Source: Gemmatimonadota bacterium (lineage in GTDB: Bacteria > Latescibacterota > UBA2968 > UBA8231). From it: a DNA stretch of 12,977 bases. A program made the position numbers and the translations under genes. The notes below the pieces were generated by a model. That model searched no databases, was not told the origin of the DNA, and was given only the letters and a program-made list of their open reading frames with translations. Location of the stretch: positions 1 through 12,977 of the forward strand of contig JAPOYQ010000400.1 in the NCBI GenBank assembly GCA_026706505.1, written 5' to 3'. Each line of letters opens with the position of its first letter. The first letter of the stretch is position 1. Positions 6,690-12,977 of the stretch are shown here, in pieces.

Positions 6690-7853
6690 TTGTTGACTCC
6701 TTCCACACCCGACCCACAACCGACCTTCCAGGTGGTTTTTCGTCCGCCGCCACGCGCACTAGAAACGAGGCCGTTTGATCCTACGAGACCTGCTTTGCGC
6801 GAGCGGCAAATGCAGCGCTTGGTTGTCAAGAGTGCACTGCCGCAGCTCGCACAGGAATCCACCGAATCCGCTCCTCTTGGCGAGGTTGCGGAGCAATTGC
6901 CGCCTGAGGTACGCGACGACGTGGCTCACCTGGCAAAGAGGATGCGGATAGAGTGGTCTGACTATGTGAACATCGACTCCTTGCTCTTGGCGCGCAGGGC
7001 TGCCGAGGATCGCGAGGGCTATGTGCGCTTTCCCCTGCCCAATACAGGCGCAGGCCGCGACCGGGCCTTGGAGGTGATAGAGCGTGCGATTGAGGCCATG
7101 GGCGGCATGAAGCGTCTGCTTGCAATACGAGCAATGAGCGCGATGGTGTGGATAGAGTCCGACTCAAAAGAGATAGAAAGAGGTGGTGTTGTCCTAACGG
7201 TTATTCCAGTGACCCCCTATCTGTATCCGGTGGCGACTTGGCATTGGTATTACGAGGGATGGGGAGAACGCGCTGTCTTCAAAAAAGAAAGATACAAGGT
7301 AAAGGTTTCGTTCGACCCTGCGGTGCCCAACCCATCTTATGTGAGCAAAAATCCCAAGCGGGCGCGGAGAATATTTGAGGCGCTCTTTGACGATCGCTGG
7401 GGGCGATATAAAGGCAATCTGCCTCCTGATTTAGCCACAATGCGCCACCGGGGAGAAGAGGTCCGCTGGCATTTCGTGGATCGATTTATGAGTGAAGACG
7501 TGGCCTTGGATTACTTGGGGCAAGAGCGCAGTAGGGACGGGACTTGCTTTGAGGTCGTGCTGGTAGACGACCGGAAGTACGGGCACTATTTCGAGGCGCT
7601 CTTTGACTGTCGCACGGCACTCTTGGCCAAGACTATAGAGAAGCTAACGCCCCAAGAAGAACAATGGTTCAGGCAAGCCAATCCTAGGGTCAATCCGCTG
7701 ACTTGGATCACGGTTTACGATCGCTACCAAGAAGTGCAGGGCGTGTTGACACCCCATCACTGGAAGCGGGCACAGGGGAGGGATGCCATCTCTGTATATT
7801 TGCAATGGGCGTATAATGGCGCGGAGCCGTCAATAGCAGAACCCGTTCGCTAG
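6690..7853 (+). CDS. Body of gene B copy 1: LolA-like domain protein lacking its N-terminal anchor
   Basis: This open frame of up to 387 codons begins at TTG 6690, inside what was the membrane anchor, and ends at TAG 7851-7853. No Shine-Dalgarno precedes the TTG, so the true start, if any, is unknown. Residues 1-60 are proline-rich (LLTPSTPDPQP, RPPPRALET). From about residue 126, ALEVIERAIEAMGGMKRLLAIRAM is the opening motif seen in LolA-like outer-membrane lipoprotein-sorting proteins; later FEALFDCRTALLAKT and YQEVQGVLTPHHW fit the repeating-strand part of that fold. Against the intact paralogue (9062-10342) I count seven length differences, all whole codons, and no internal stop, which argues that the protein sequence was still constrained after duplication. 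It may be a pseudogene with an intact remainder, a soluble variant made by reinitiation after A1, or a readthrough product. Confidence 0.72.
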   Translation: MLTPSTPDPQPTFQVVFRPPPRALETRPFDPTRPALRERQMQRLVVKSALPQLAQESTESAPLGEVAEQLPPEVRDDVAHLAKRMRIEWSDYVNIDSLLLARRAAEDREGYVRFPLPNTGAGRDRALEVIERAIEAMGGMKRLLAIRAMSAMVWIESDSKEIERGGVVLTVIPVTPYLYPVATWHWYYEGWGERAVFKKERYKVKVSFDPAVPNPSYVSKNPKRARRIFEALFDDRWGRYKGNLPPDLATMRHRGEEVRWHFVDRFMSEDVALDYLGQERSRDGTCFEVVLVDDRKYGHYFEALFDCRTALLAKTIEKLTPQEEQWFRQANPRVNPLTWITVYDRYQEVQGVLTPHHWKRAQGRDAISVYLQWAYNGAEPSIAEPVR

Positions 7854-7891
7854 GAAGTATTCCTGTACGATGTAAAAGGAAGGTTAGTGCG

Positions 7892-7957
7892 ATGAAAATA
7901 CGCGACGTCCCCGGCATTATCTGTAGATCTACTATCGTGTACTTAGCAAGGAAGTAG
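7892..7957 (+). pseudogene. Remnant of an enolase-superfamily gene start between the two A-B copies
   Basis: A 21-codon frame (ATG 7892, TAG 7955-7957) begins MKIRDVPGIICRS. The first 14 bases are identical to the start of the enolase-superfamily gene at 10379 (MKIRDIDTILIDS), and it lies 38 bp after gene B1, just as that gene lies 36 bp after B2. Homology fades after about 13 codons. An AAAAGGAAGG box at 7874-7883 precedes it. It is most simply the truncated 5' end of gene C left at a tandem-duplication junction. Because MKIRDV is a common start in this superfamily, it could instead be the scar of a different family member. A short translated leader for A2 is also possible, since it ends five bases before A2. 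Confidence 0.65.
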
Positions 7958-7961
7958 GCGC

Positions 7962-9020
7962 ATGAATAACACGTGGTTCCGCATTGCCGTTAGCGTCTTT
8001 TTCTACATGGCAGCGAATGTTTTCGCTGCTCCTGGACAAGAAACGGATTTTGTGCTCGTGGCCTTGGAACAGTTGCGCGACCGGCTGGAGAAGGACGACA
8101 AGGGGACGTTGGACGAGTTCGTCGCGGATGTCAGTACGGCGTCTGGGTTGTCTGCTATCGCGAGCCGGGATTCCTTGGTCTCACTGTTGCGGGATTTAAA
8201 GAGCCATTGCAAGAAGTCCACGGCCCTTGGCGAACAGCTTTTTGCGCTGCACGGGGAGCATTTTTCCGAGCGCGAGGCCAAGGCGTACTTAGTGCGGGTC
8301 GTCGATATGGCTGGCGACTTTTTAAGAAAAGAAGAGAATGTTGGGTTGGAACCGCTGATCGCCAAAGCGGCGGGCAAAAGCAAATTGCTCAAGTTTCAGG
8401 CGTTGGATTATACTGCGGCGCTGCTGGTTCCATTCGTGGGGTCGCCGGTGGTGGAAGAGCTGGTCGAGGAGGAGGGTGCAGTAAACGTCCTGAGTGGAAC
8501 CTTTAAGGTGTTGGTGAGGACGAGCAATAGTGAGGTCTTGTCTGACCAGATTAATGGACTAGTTGAGGCATACGGAGGTCCAGATGATGAGATCTTTTCA
8601 GATGAAGCTCTCTTTTTTAGGGTATTTAAAGTCTTCCCGCAAAAAAGAATGAAGGCTAAGGGAAAGCTTCTTGCCCTGCATAAGGCGGTTCGACCGGCGC
8701 TTTTGAACGAGCTCAAACGGTTCAACCGCGTCCGCTTCACCACGGAGCCTTCGGCCAAGGACTTTCGCTACACCTTGGATTATATTGTGAACAGGTACAT
8801 GGTCGGCTACTATAGCTCTGCCCAACGAGCGGGGTTAGGCTCCCAAGTTCAGTTGGTAGTGCAGGATGTACTCAAAGACAAAACGGTGATGGAGCAGAAA
8901 CTCGACATCTATAAGAGTTTCATACCGGACTTCATACCGGATGATGAGTCTATTCTCGATGATTTTTACCAAGAAGCCGCTCGCACTGTGGCGCAAGAAG
9001 TGTCGCCGTTGTTTGACTGA
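7962..9020 (+). CDS. Exported protein of unknown family, copy 2 of duplicated gene A
   Basis: This 352-residue protein starts at ATG 7962 behind AAGGAAG at 7949-7955. It has a signal peptide (VSVFFYMAANVFA, cleavage near residues 22-25) and no lipobox. The mature N-terminal half is almost identical to copy 1 (for example LDEFVADVSTASGLS, KKSTALGEQLFALHGEHFSE). From about residue 170 it diverges: a six-residue insertion gives YGGPDDEIFSDEALFF where copy 1 has FHGQGSGSFF, and residues 288-326 vary strongly (MVGYYSSAQRAGLGSQ, SFIPDFIPDDE). The last 26 residues are again identical. The protein is predicted to be periplasmic or at the outer membrane, with function unknown. Its partner B2 starts 41 bp downstream, and since A and B stay paired in both copies they probably work together. 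Confidence 0.87.
   Translation: MNNTWFRIAVSVFFYMAANVFAAPGQETDFVLVALEQLRDRLEKDDKGTLDEFVADVSTASGLSAIASRDSLVSLLRDLKSHCKKSTALGEQLFALHGEHFSEREAKAYLVRVVDMAGDFLRKEENVGLEPLIAKAAGKSKLLKFQALDYTAALLVPFVGSPVVEELVEEEGAVNVLSGTFKVLVRTSNSEVLSDQINGLVEAYGGPDDEIFSDEALFFRVFKVFPQKRMKAKGKLLALHKAVRPALLNELKRFNRVRFTTEPSAKDFRYTLDYIVNRYMVGYYSSAQRAGLGSQVQLVVQDVLKDKTVMEQKLDIYKSFIPDFIPDDESILDDFYQEAARTVAQEVSPLFD
8919..8942 (+). repeat. Short 12-bp direct repeat in gene A2
   Basis: TTCATACCGGAC is followed at once by TTCATACCGGAT, encoding FIPDFIPD. Copy 1 has GFTEEIRSDDE at this place with the same overall length, so this is sequence change within a variable patch and not a net insertion. Confidence 0.75.
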
Positions 9021-9048
9021 GGACGCTCGTCTGCGTACGCTGAGTATG

Positions 9049-9055
9049 AAAGGAG
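9049..9055 (+). promoter_or_regulatory. Shine-Dalgarno of gene B copy 2
   Basis: AAAGGAG lies six bases before ATG 9062, a near-ideal site. It is the intact counterpart of the degraded AAAAGAG at 6617-6623 and supports ATG 9062 as the true start of B2. Confidence 0.7.
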
Positions 9056-9061
9056 ATTGAT

Positions 9062-10342
9062 ATGCACTGGTCCTCGACAGAAACCAAGAGAGTGGCCGTC
9101 TGCCTGTTCCTTTCGGCCCTCCTGCATTTAACTGTGGTCTTGTTGACTCCTTCCATACCCGAACCTCAACCGGCCTTCCAAGTGGTTTTTCGTCAGCCGC
9201 CGCGACTAGAAACGAGGGCATTTGATCCTACGAAACCCGCTTTGCACGAGCGGCAAATGCAGCGCTTGGTCGTCGAGGCTGCGCCACTGCAGCTTGCACA
9301 GGAAACCGCTGAATCCGCTCCTCTTGACGAGATTGCGGAGCAATTGCCGCCCGAGGCGCACGACGCCATGGCTCACTTGGAAAAGAGGATACGGATAGAG
9401 CGGTCTGGCGATGTGAATATAGACTCCTTGCTCTTGGCGTTCGTGGCCGCCGAGGGGAACTATCGCGAGGACTACGTGCGCTTTCCCCTAGCCAAGATGG
9501 GCGCAGACCGCGACCAAGCCCTGGAGGTGGTAGAGCGGGCGATTGAGGCCATGGGCGGTAGGCAGCGTCTGCTCGAAATACGAGCAATGAGTGCGATGGT
9601 GTGGTTAGAGTCCAATGTAAGAGATTTGAAAAGGCCTTCTTGCCAAGGTGGTGTTTGCCTATCGGTGACTCCGGTGACCCCCTATCTGTATCCGGTGGCG
9701 ACTTGGCACTACGAGGGATGGGGGGATCGCGCGGTCGCTAAAAAAGAAAAGTACAAGGTAGAGGTTTCGTTCGACCCTGCGGTCTCCAACCCATCTTATG
9801 TGAGCAAAAATCCCTCCATCCGGGAGCGGGGGACATTCGAGGCGCTCTTTGAAGATCGCTGGGGGCGATATGGAGGCATCCTGCCGCCTGATTTGGCTGC
9901 AAAGCGCCACCGGGGCGAAGAGGTCCGCTGGCATTTCATCGACCGCTTTATGGGCGAGGGCGTGGCCTTGGATTATCTCGAGCAAGAGCGCCATAAGGAC
10001 GGGACTTGCCATGATGTCTTGCTGGTAGATGACCGGAAGTTCGGACACTATTTCGAGGCGCTCTTTGACTGTCGCACGGCTCTCTTGGCCGAGACCAGAG
10101 AAAAGCTAACGCCTCAAGAAGAGCAATGGTTCAAGCAAGCCAAGCCCGACTTTCTGCCGCCGACTTGGATCACTACTTACAATCGCTACCAAGAAGTGCA
10201 AGGCGTGTTAACGCCCCATTGCTGGGAACGGACGCTGGATATGCCGGGGGGGCGTACCAGCAAAAGACACTCGACCAGCCATATACACTTGCAATGGGCG
10301 TATAATGGCGCGGAGTTGTCAACAGCCGAGCCCAACCTCTGA
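9062..10342 (+). CDS. TonB-like anchor fused to LolA-like domain, intact gene B copy 2
   Basis: This 426-residue protein has a short charged N-terminus (KR at 9-10), one membrane segment at about 11-28 (VAVCLFLSALLHLTVVLL), then a proline-rich stretch (TPSIPEPQPAFQVVFRQPP). S18 and H22 form the SxxxH spacing found in the TonB/TolA membrane anchor, which contacts ExbB/ExbD-type motors. Residues about 60-150 look helical. From residue 153, ALEVVERAIEAMGGRQRLLEIRAM opens a domain resembling LolA-like lipoprotein-sorting proteins; EALFDCRTALLAET (331-344) and YQEVQGVLTPHCW support it. The domain would face the periplasm. I see no C-terminal TonB domain, so this is not a classical TonB. It is paired with A2 (41 bp upstream) and followed after 36 bp by the enolase-superfamily gene. 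The family assignment of the C-terminal domain rests on motif memory and is tentative. Confidence 0.8.
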   Translation: MHWSSTETKRVAVCLFLSALLHLTVVLLTPSIPEPQPAFQVVFRQPPRLETRAFDPTKPALHERQMQRLVVEAAPLQLAQETAESAPLDEIAEQLPPEAHDAMAHLEKRIRIERSGDVNIDSLLLAFVAAEGNYREDYVRFPLAKMGADRDQALEVVERAIEAMGGRQRLLEIRAMSAMVWLESNVRDLKRPSCQGGVCLSVTPVTPYLYPVATWHYEGWGDRAVAKKEKYKVEVSFDPAVSNPSYVSKNPSIRERGTFEALFEDRWGRYGGILPPDLAAKRHRGEEVRWHFIDRFMGEGVALDYLEQERHKDGTCHDVLLVDDRKFGHYFEALFDCRTALLAETREKLTPQEEQWFKQAKPDFLPPTWITTYNRYQEVQGVLTPHCWERTLDMPGGRTSKRHSTSHIHLQWAYNGAELSTAEPNL

Positions 10343-10378
10343 TAGGAAAAACCCTTTCGCAGTGCAAAAGGTAATGTG

Positions 10379-11500
10379 ATGAAAATACGCGATATTGATA
10401 CTATTCTGATTGACTCGCCGGGCCGCAAATGGACGATTGTGCGGGTCTTTACAGACGAGGGCCTAGTGGGTTTGGGCGAGGCCACGTATTCCAACAAGGA
10501 GCCGGTGGTAGTCGCCGCGGTCGAGCATCTCAAACAGGAACTGATCGGCGAGGACCCGGCGCGCATCGAGTACTTGTGGCACAAGCTCTATTTGCGCTCC
10601 TCGCTGAGCTGTATCTGGCGCATGGCAGGTCCCGTGTGGATGAGTGCTATGAGCGGCATTGATCAGGCGCTGTGGGACATCAAGGGCAAGGTGGCGAATC
10701 TGCCGGTGGTCGAACTGTTGGGCGGCAAGTTCCGCGACCGGGTCGAGGTCTATACGCACTTTGGCGGTGCCACGCCCGAGGATTCGGCGAAAATGGCGCG
10801 GGAAAAGGTGGACGAGGGGTACACTGCGATCAAGGGTGGAGCGCGGTCGCGGAGTGGGGCCGACTTCGGTCAGTACGCGGACGACGGCCATCCGACAGAG
10901 ACGGCAGCGCACTTCGCCGCGGTGCGGGAAGCAGTGGGGCCGGATGTCAAGTTGTTGATCGATTGCCACGGCCGCTTCACAGTGGCCCAGTGCATCCGCT
11001 TGGCCCGCGCCATAGAGTCGTCCGATCTTTACGTGTTTGAAGACCCCGTGCCACCGGATGACCTGAACGCCTATCCAAAAGTGCGGCGGGAAATCTCCAT
11101 TCCGGTCATGGGCAGCGAGCGGCTGAACACCAAGAGCCACTATCGTCAATTGTTGGATCTAGACGGCATCGACGTGGCACAACCCGACCTGATGTACGCT
11201 GGCGGGATTACCGAGGTGCGCAAAATCGCGGCCATTGCCGATACCTTTCACGTTCCCATATCGCCGCACAACACCAAAGGCCCGGTCGGCATCATAGCGG
11301 CCGCGCATTTGATGGCCTCCATACCGAATGTGGCCCCCATGGAGTTCGTCACCGGTATTGAGTGGCGGGACGAGATCATCACCGAGCCGCTGCGGGTGGA
11401 GGACAGTTGCATTGTGTTGCCGGAAGGGCCGGGGTTTGGGGTTGAACTGGATATGGATGGGGTGGAAAGGCATCGCTGGCGCGTGGGCGATCCACACTGA
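10379..11500 (+). CDS. Enolase-superfamily enzyme, mandelate racemase/galactonate dehydratase-like
   Basis: This 373-residue cytoplasmic enzyme has an N-terminal capping domain (MKIRDIDTILIDS, then GLGEATYSNKE) and a barrel domain. Mg2+ ligands are visible at D195 (LLIDCHGRF), E221 (YVFEDPVPPDD) and E247 (IPVMGSERL). H297 (SPHNTKGPVG) with the preceding barrel Asp region, and E322 (MEFV), fit catalytic positions. K152 lies in the second-strand TAIKGG segment, and H197, two residues after the first ligand, is seen in galactonate-dehydratase-like members. Such enzymes abstract the proton alpha to a carboxylate, usually dehydrating a sugar acid; the substrate cannot be told. ATG 10379 is preferred over GTG 10376 because AAAAGG at 10366-10371 is better spaced and the duplicated remnant at 7892 starts at the same codon. 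A secreted discoidin paralogue follows after 7 bp. Confidence 0.9.
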   Translation: MKIRDIDTILIDSPGRKWTIVRVFTDEGLVGLGEATYSNKEPVVVAAVEHLKQELIGEDPARIEYLWHKLYLRSSLSCIWRMAGPVWMSAMSGIDQALWDIKGKVANLPVVELLGGKFRDRVEVYTHFGGATPEDSAKMAREKVDEGYTAIKGGARSRSGADFGQYADDGHPTETAAHFAAVREAVGPDVKLLIDCHGRFTVAQCIRLARAIESSDLYVFEDPVPPDDLNAYPKVRREISIPVMGSERLNTKSHYRQLLDLDGIDVAQPDLMYAGGITEVRKIAAIADTFHVPISPHNTKGPVGIIAAAHLMASIPNVAPMEFVTGIEWRDEIITEPLRVEDSCIVLPEGPGFGVELDMDGVERHRWRVGDPH

Positions 11501-11507
11501 AGCAGCC

Positions 11508-12977
11508 ATGAAAAGCGTTGCGATCGCGGGCATGGTTTTGCTGACGGCATCGGCGGCGTGGTGTCAAGCGTACCAACTCGACGAGAAAGGGTTGAACGTC
11601 GCTTCGGAGCACTGGCCGGAGTGGGGCTTTCCGCTGGGCAGCTTGGACTTCAGCGACGAAGGCGTCCGGCCCGCATTTGTCCGCGATCAAGTCAACGCCG
11701 CCTTAGATGCTAGCTCATTCACCTATGGAGATGGGGTGCAGGGTGGCATCCGCAGTGCTGGAACTGATCTCGCGGGAGCCGTCAACATCCTAGATGGCCG
11801 GGAGGATACCTTCTGGGAACCGGACGTGGCGGACCCGCTCGACAAGTGGTGGGTCGAAATCGACTTGGGGCGGCTAGTGTGGGCGCAGAAGGTGGTGGTG
11901 AAGTTCGCCGTTGAAGGCCAAGGCGATCCATTCCTCCAGTTCAAGGTGCTCACTGCCAACGGCGACCCCGCCTTCCTGCAAAGCGAGTCCTTCAGCTACC
12001 TGCCCGCCGGCCACAGCGAGGGATTAAACAAATCGCAGCGCGTCTATGAGTTCGAGTTGCAGCCTACCCGCCAAGTGGACCCGGGGCTTACTGGTCGTCT
12101 GATTCAGTTTCTCCAGGTGGTGGCGACGGCCAGCGATTTGGGGCAGGCTGAGCAAATCAGTGCCGCGCGCTGGAACAGCCTGCCGGAGGAAGAGCGCGGC
12201 GATGTGCTCTACTTCCGCCGCGAGTCTTCCGGCGTTTTGCGGCAGATAGACCAAGCGGCATACGAGGCCATTGAGGAGGAATGGCAAGGCCCGGTCGAGT
12301 ACTATCGCCGGGAGAGGCCGCGACTGACCCAAGTCGAGGTGTGGACCATGGGCGACAACATTAGCCTTGGTGCCCTGGATCGCGGCGGGGAGATTATCGG
12401 CTACGGCAACTTGGGCGCGGAAAAGCTAACTGTAGATGGCGAGTGGGGATCCTTCTGGAGCGTGGAAGTGGGCTTTAGCGGCAACGATCCGGCGGTTGTA
12501 TTTCAGGATCCGCATCGCAATATCTATTTCGACTTGGGAACCTGGTACTGGGTCAACCGCGCCGCCATCGTCTTTGGCGATAGGTACAGCCGAGCGTTTC
12601 CCAATTACGGGATCGCGCTTTCGGACGGCAGCCGCGCACCGGATGGCAGCTTGAGCTACGTCGCATTGACGGCGCGCGGCTTGGAAGGTGTAGAGGGAAC
12701 CGCGCATCGCAATATTCTCTTTCAGGACAATGTGTTTCCGCTGACCAAGGCGCGTTACTTCAGGATGAATTACACCTTGGTCAGGGGGTCGGCTCGCCCG
12801 GCCATCCGCGAGATACAGCTATACGGACGCGGCTTTCTCCCCGAGGTATCGCTCACGTCTGAGCCGATCGAATTGGGGCGCGCCGCCCGCATTCTGTCGT
12901 CCATGCACTGGACGGCTACCGCGCCGCCCGGCACCCAAGTGCGCGCCCGCACTCGCAGCGGGAACCAACTCGGCCAG
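11508..12977 (+). CDS. Secreted discoidin-like protein (3' truncated by the window)
   Basis: The frame is open for all 490 codons from ATG 11508 to the window end. It has a signal peptide (IAGMVLLTASAAWCQA). It then parallels the 839-residue protein at 1002-3521 closely: GVQGGIRSAGTDL, EDTFWEPDVADP, WWVEIDLGRLVWAQKVVVKF in the first discoidin-like region, and EKLTVDGEWGSFWSVE with FDLGTWYWVNRAAIVF in the second, ending IREIQLYGRGF. The linker at residues 221-250 differs from the paralogue at only three of 30 positions and begins at the same residue number. A C-terminal FlgD-Ig-like domain is expected beyond the window. The ATG has only a weak ribosome site and follows the enolase-superfamily stop by 7 bp, so coupled translation is likely. 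Role is presumed extracellular ligand or surface binding. Confidence 0.85.
   Translation, partial: MKSVAIAGMVLLTASAAWCQAYQLDEKGLNVASEHWPEWGFPLGSLDFSDEGVRPAFVRDQVNAALDASSFTYGDGVQGGIRSAGTDLAGAVNILDGREDTFWEPDVADPLDKWWVEIDLGRLVWAQKVVVKFAVEGQGDPFLQFKVLTANGDPAFLQSESFSYLPAGHSEGLNKSQRVYEFELQPTRQVDPGLTGRLIQFLQVVATASDLGQAEQISAARWNSLPEEERGDVLYFRRESSGVLRQIDQAAYEAIEEEWQGPVEYYRRERPRLTQVEVWTMGDNISLGALDRGGEIIGYGNLGAEKLTVDGEWGSFWSVEVGFSGNDPAVVFQDPHRNIYFDLGTWYWVNRAAIVFGDRYSRAFPNYGIALSDGSRAPDGSLSYVALTARGLEGVEGTAHRNILFQDNVFPLTKARYFRMNYTLVRGSARPAIREIQLYGRGFLPEVSLTSEPIELGRAARILSSMHWTATAPPGTQVRARTRSGNQLGQ

Larger units (their letters stand above)
5550..7905 (+). repeat. Tandem duplication, unit 1 (A1-B1-start of C)
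   Basis: First copy of a roughly 2.4-kb unit that recurs at 7962-10392. It contains A1, B1, the spacers between them and the first 14 bases (ATGAAAATACGCGA) of an enolase-superfamily-like reading frame. Start-to-start distance of the A genes is 2412 bp. In the A gene, 240 aligned bases at 5821-6060 and 8233-8472 differ at 16 positions by hand count. The unit is 75 bp shorter than unit 2; the difference lies in A (18), B (57) and small spacer changes that cancel. Confidence 0.88.
7962..10392 (+). repeat. Tandem duplication, unit 2 (A2-B2-start of C)
   Basis: Second, intact copy of the A-B unit, running on into the functional enolase-superfamily gene. The order A, B, first 14 bases of C is the same as in unit 1, and the two units lie head to tail with 56 bp between them. 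Unit 2 keeps the full B N-terminus and a good Shine-Dalgarno for B, so it looks like the functional copy. Confidence 0.88.

Noticed and set aside
5527..7930. AGATCT shared at 5527-5532 and 7925-7930 upstream of both A genes, as a duplication breakpoint
   Set aside because: The six-base match sits at different distances from the two starts (23 and 37 bp) and flanking bases do not align convincingly, so chance is likely.
10351..10372. Possible hairpin ACCCTTT...AAAAGGT between B2 and the enolase-superfamily gene
   Set aside because: The stem is about six pairs with a bulge and no following T-run, and its right arm is the Shine-Dalgarno of the next gene. It is too weak to call a terminator or switch.

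Overview
The window is a densely packed, fully plus-strand, GC-rich bacterial region of ten protein genes or gene fragments (two cut by the window edges), plus one small gene remnant. The largest gap between genes is about 108 bp. I see no RNA gene, CRISPR array, transposase, clear terminator or clear promoter. The genes look like one long run of co-directional, closely spaced or overlapping genes. Secreted discoidin-like proteins with C-terminal FlgD-Ig/PNGDGIND domains, a DUF6785/DUF6784-type membrane protein, and enolase- and isochorismatase-superfamily enzymes recall uncultivated Latescibacterota/Poribacteria-like (FCB-related) genomes. That placement is an inference from gene content and is low-confidence. 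UGA is used as a normal stop in several genes here, so the code is standard.

Layout. (1) 1-281: C-terminal end of a secreted protein. (2) 295-1005: isochorismatase-family cysteine hydrolase with D38, K125 and C158 visible. (3) 1002-3521: full-length 839-residue secreted protein with two discoidin-like regions and a C-terminal FlgD-Ig-like domain, overlapping the hydrolase by 4 bp. (4) 3549-5534: polytopic DUF6785/OPT-like membrane protein. (5) 5550-10342: a two-gene module, A-B, present twice in tandem. A is an exported protein of unknown family. B has a TonB-like N-terminal anchor with an SxxxH motif, a proline-rich stretch and a C-terminal domain resembling LolA-like lipoprotein-sorting proteins. 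(6) 10379-11500: enolase-superfamily (mandelate racemase/galactonate dehydratase-like) enzyme. (7) 11508-12977: N-terminal 490 residues of a third member of the secreted discoidin family.

The most unusual part is the A-B duplication. Between copy 1 and copy 2 lies a 21-codon remnant starting MKIRD, like the enolase-superfamily gene that follows copy 2. The duplicated unit therefore appears to have been A-B-(start of C). Copy 1 of B has a weakened Shine-Dalgarno, an in-frame UGA at codon 10, and an 18-bp deletion removing LHLTVV from the membrane anchor. The remaining 387 codons stay open, and by eye every length difference from copy 2 is a whole number of codons, so the body looks constrained while the anchor is broken.

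How the genes may work together (inference): transporter, hydrolase and enolase-superfamily enzyme suggest uptake and catabolism of an organic acid or sugar acid. The discoidin proteins would act outside the cell, perhaps binding glycans or surfaces. The A-B pair would act in the envelope between inner and outer membrane. No substrate can be read from the sequence.
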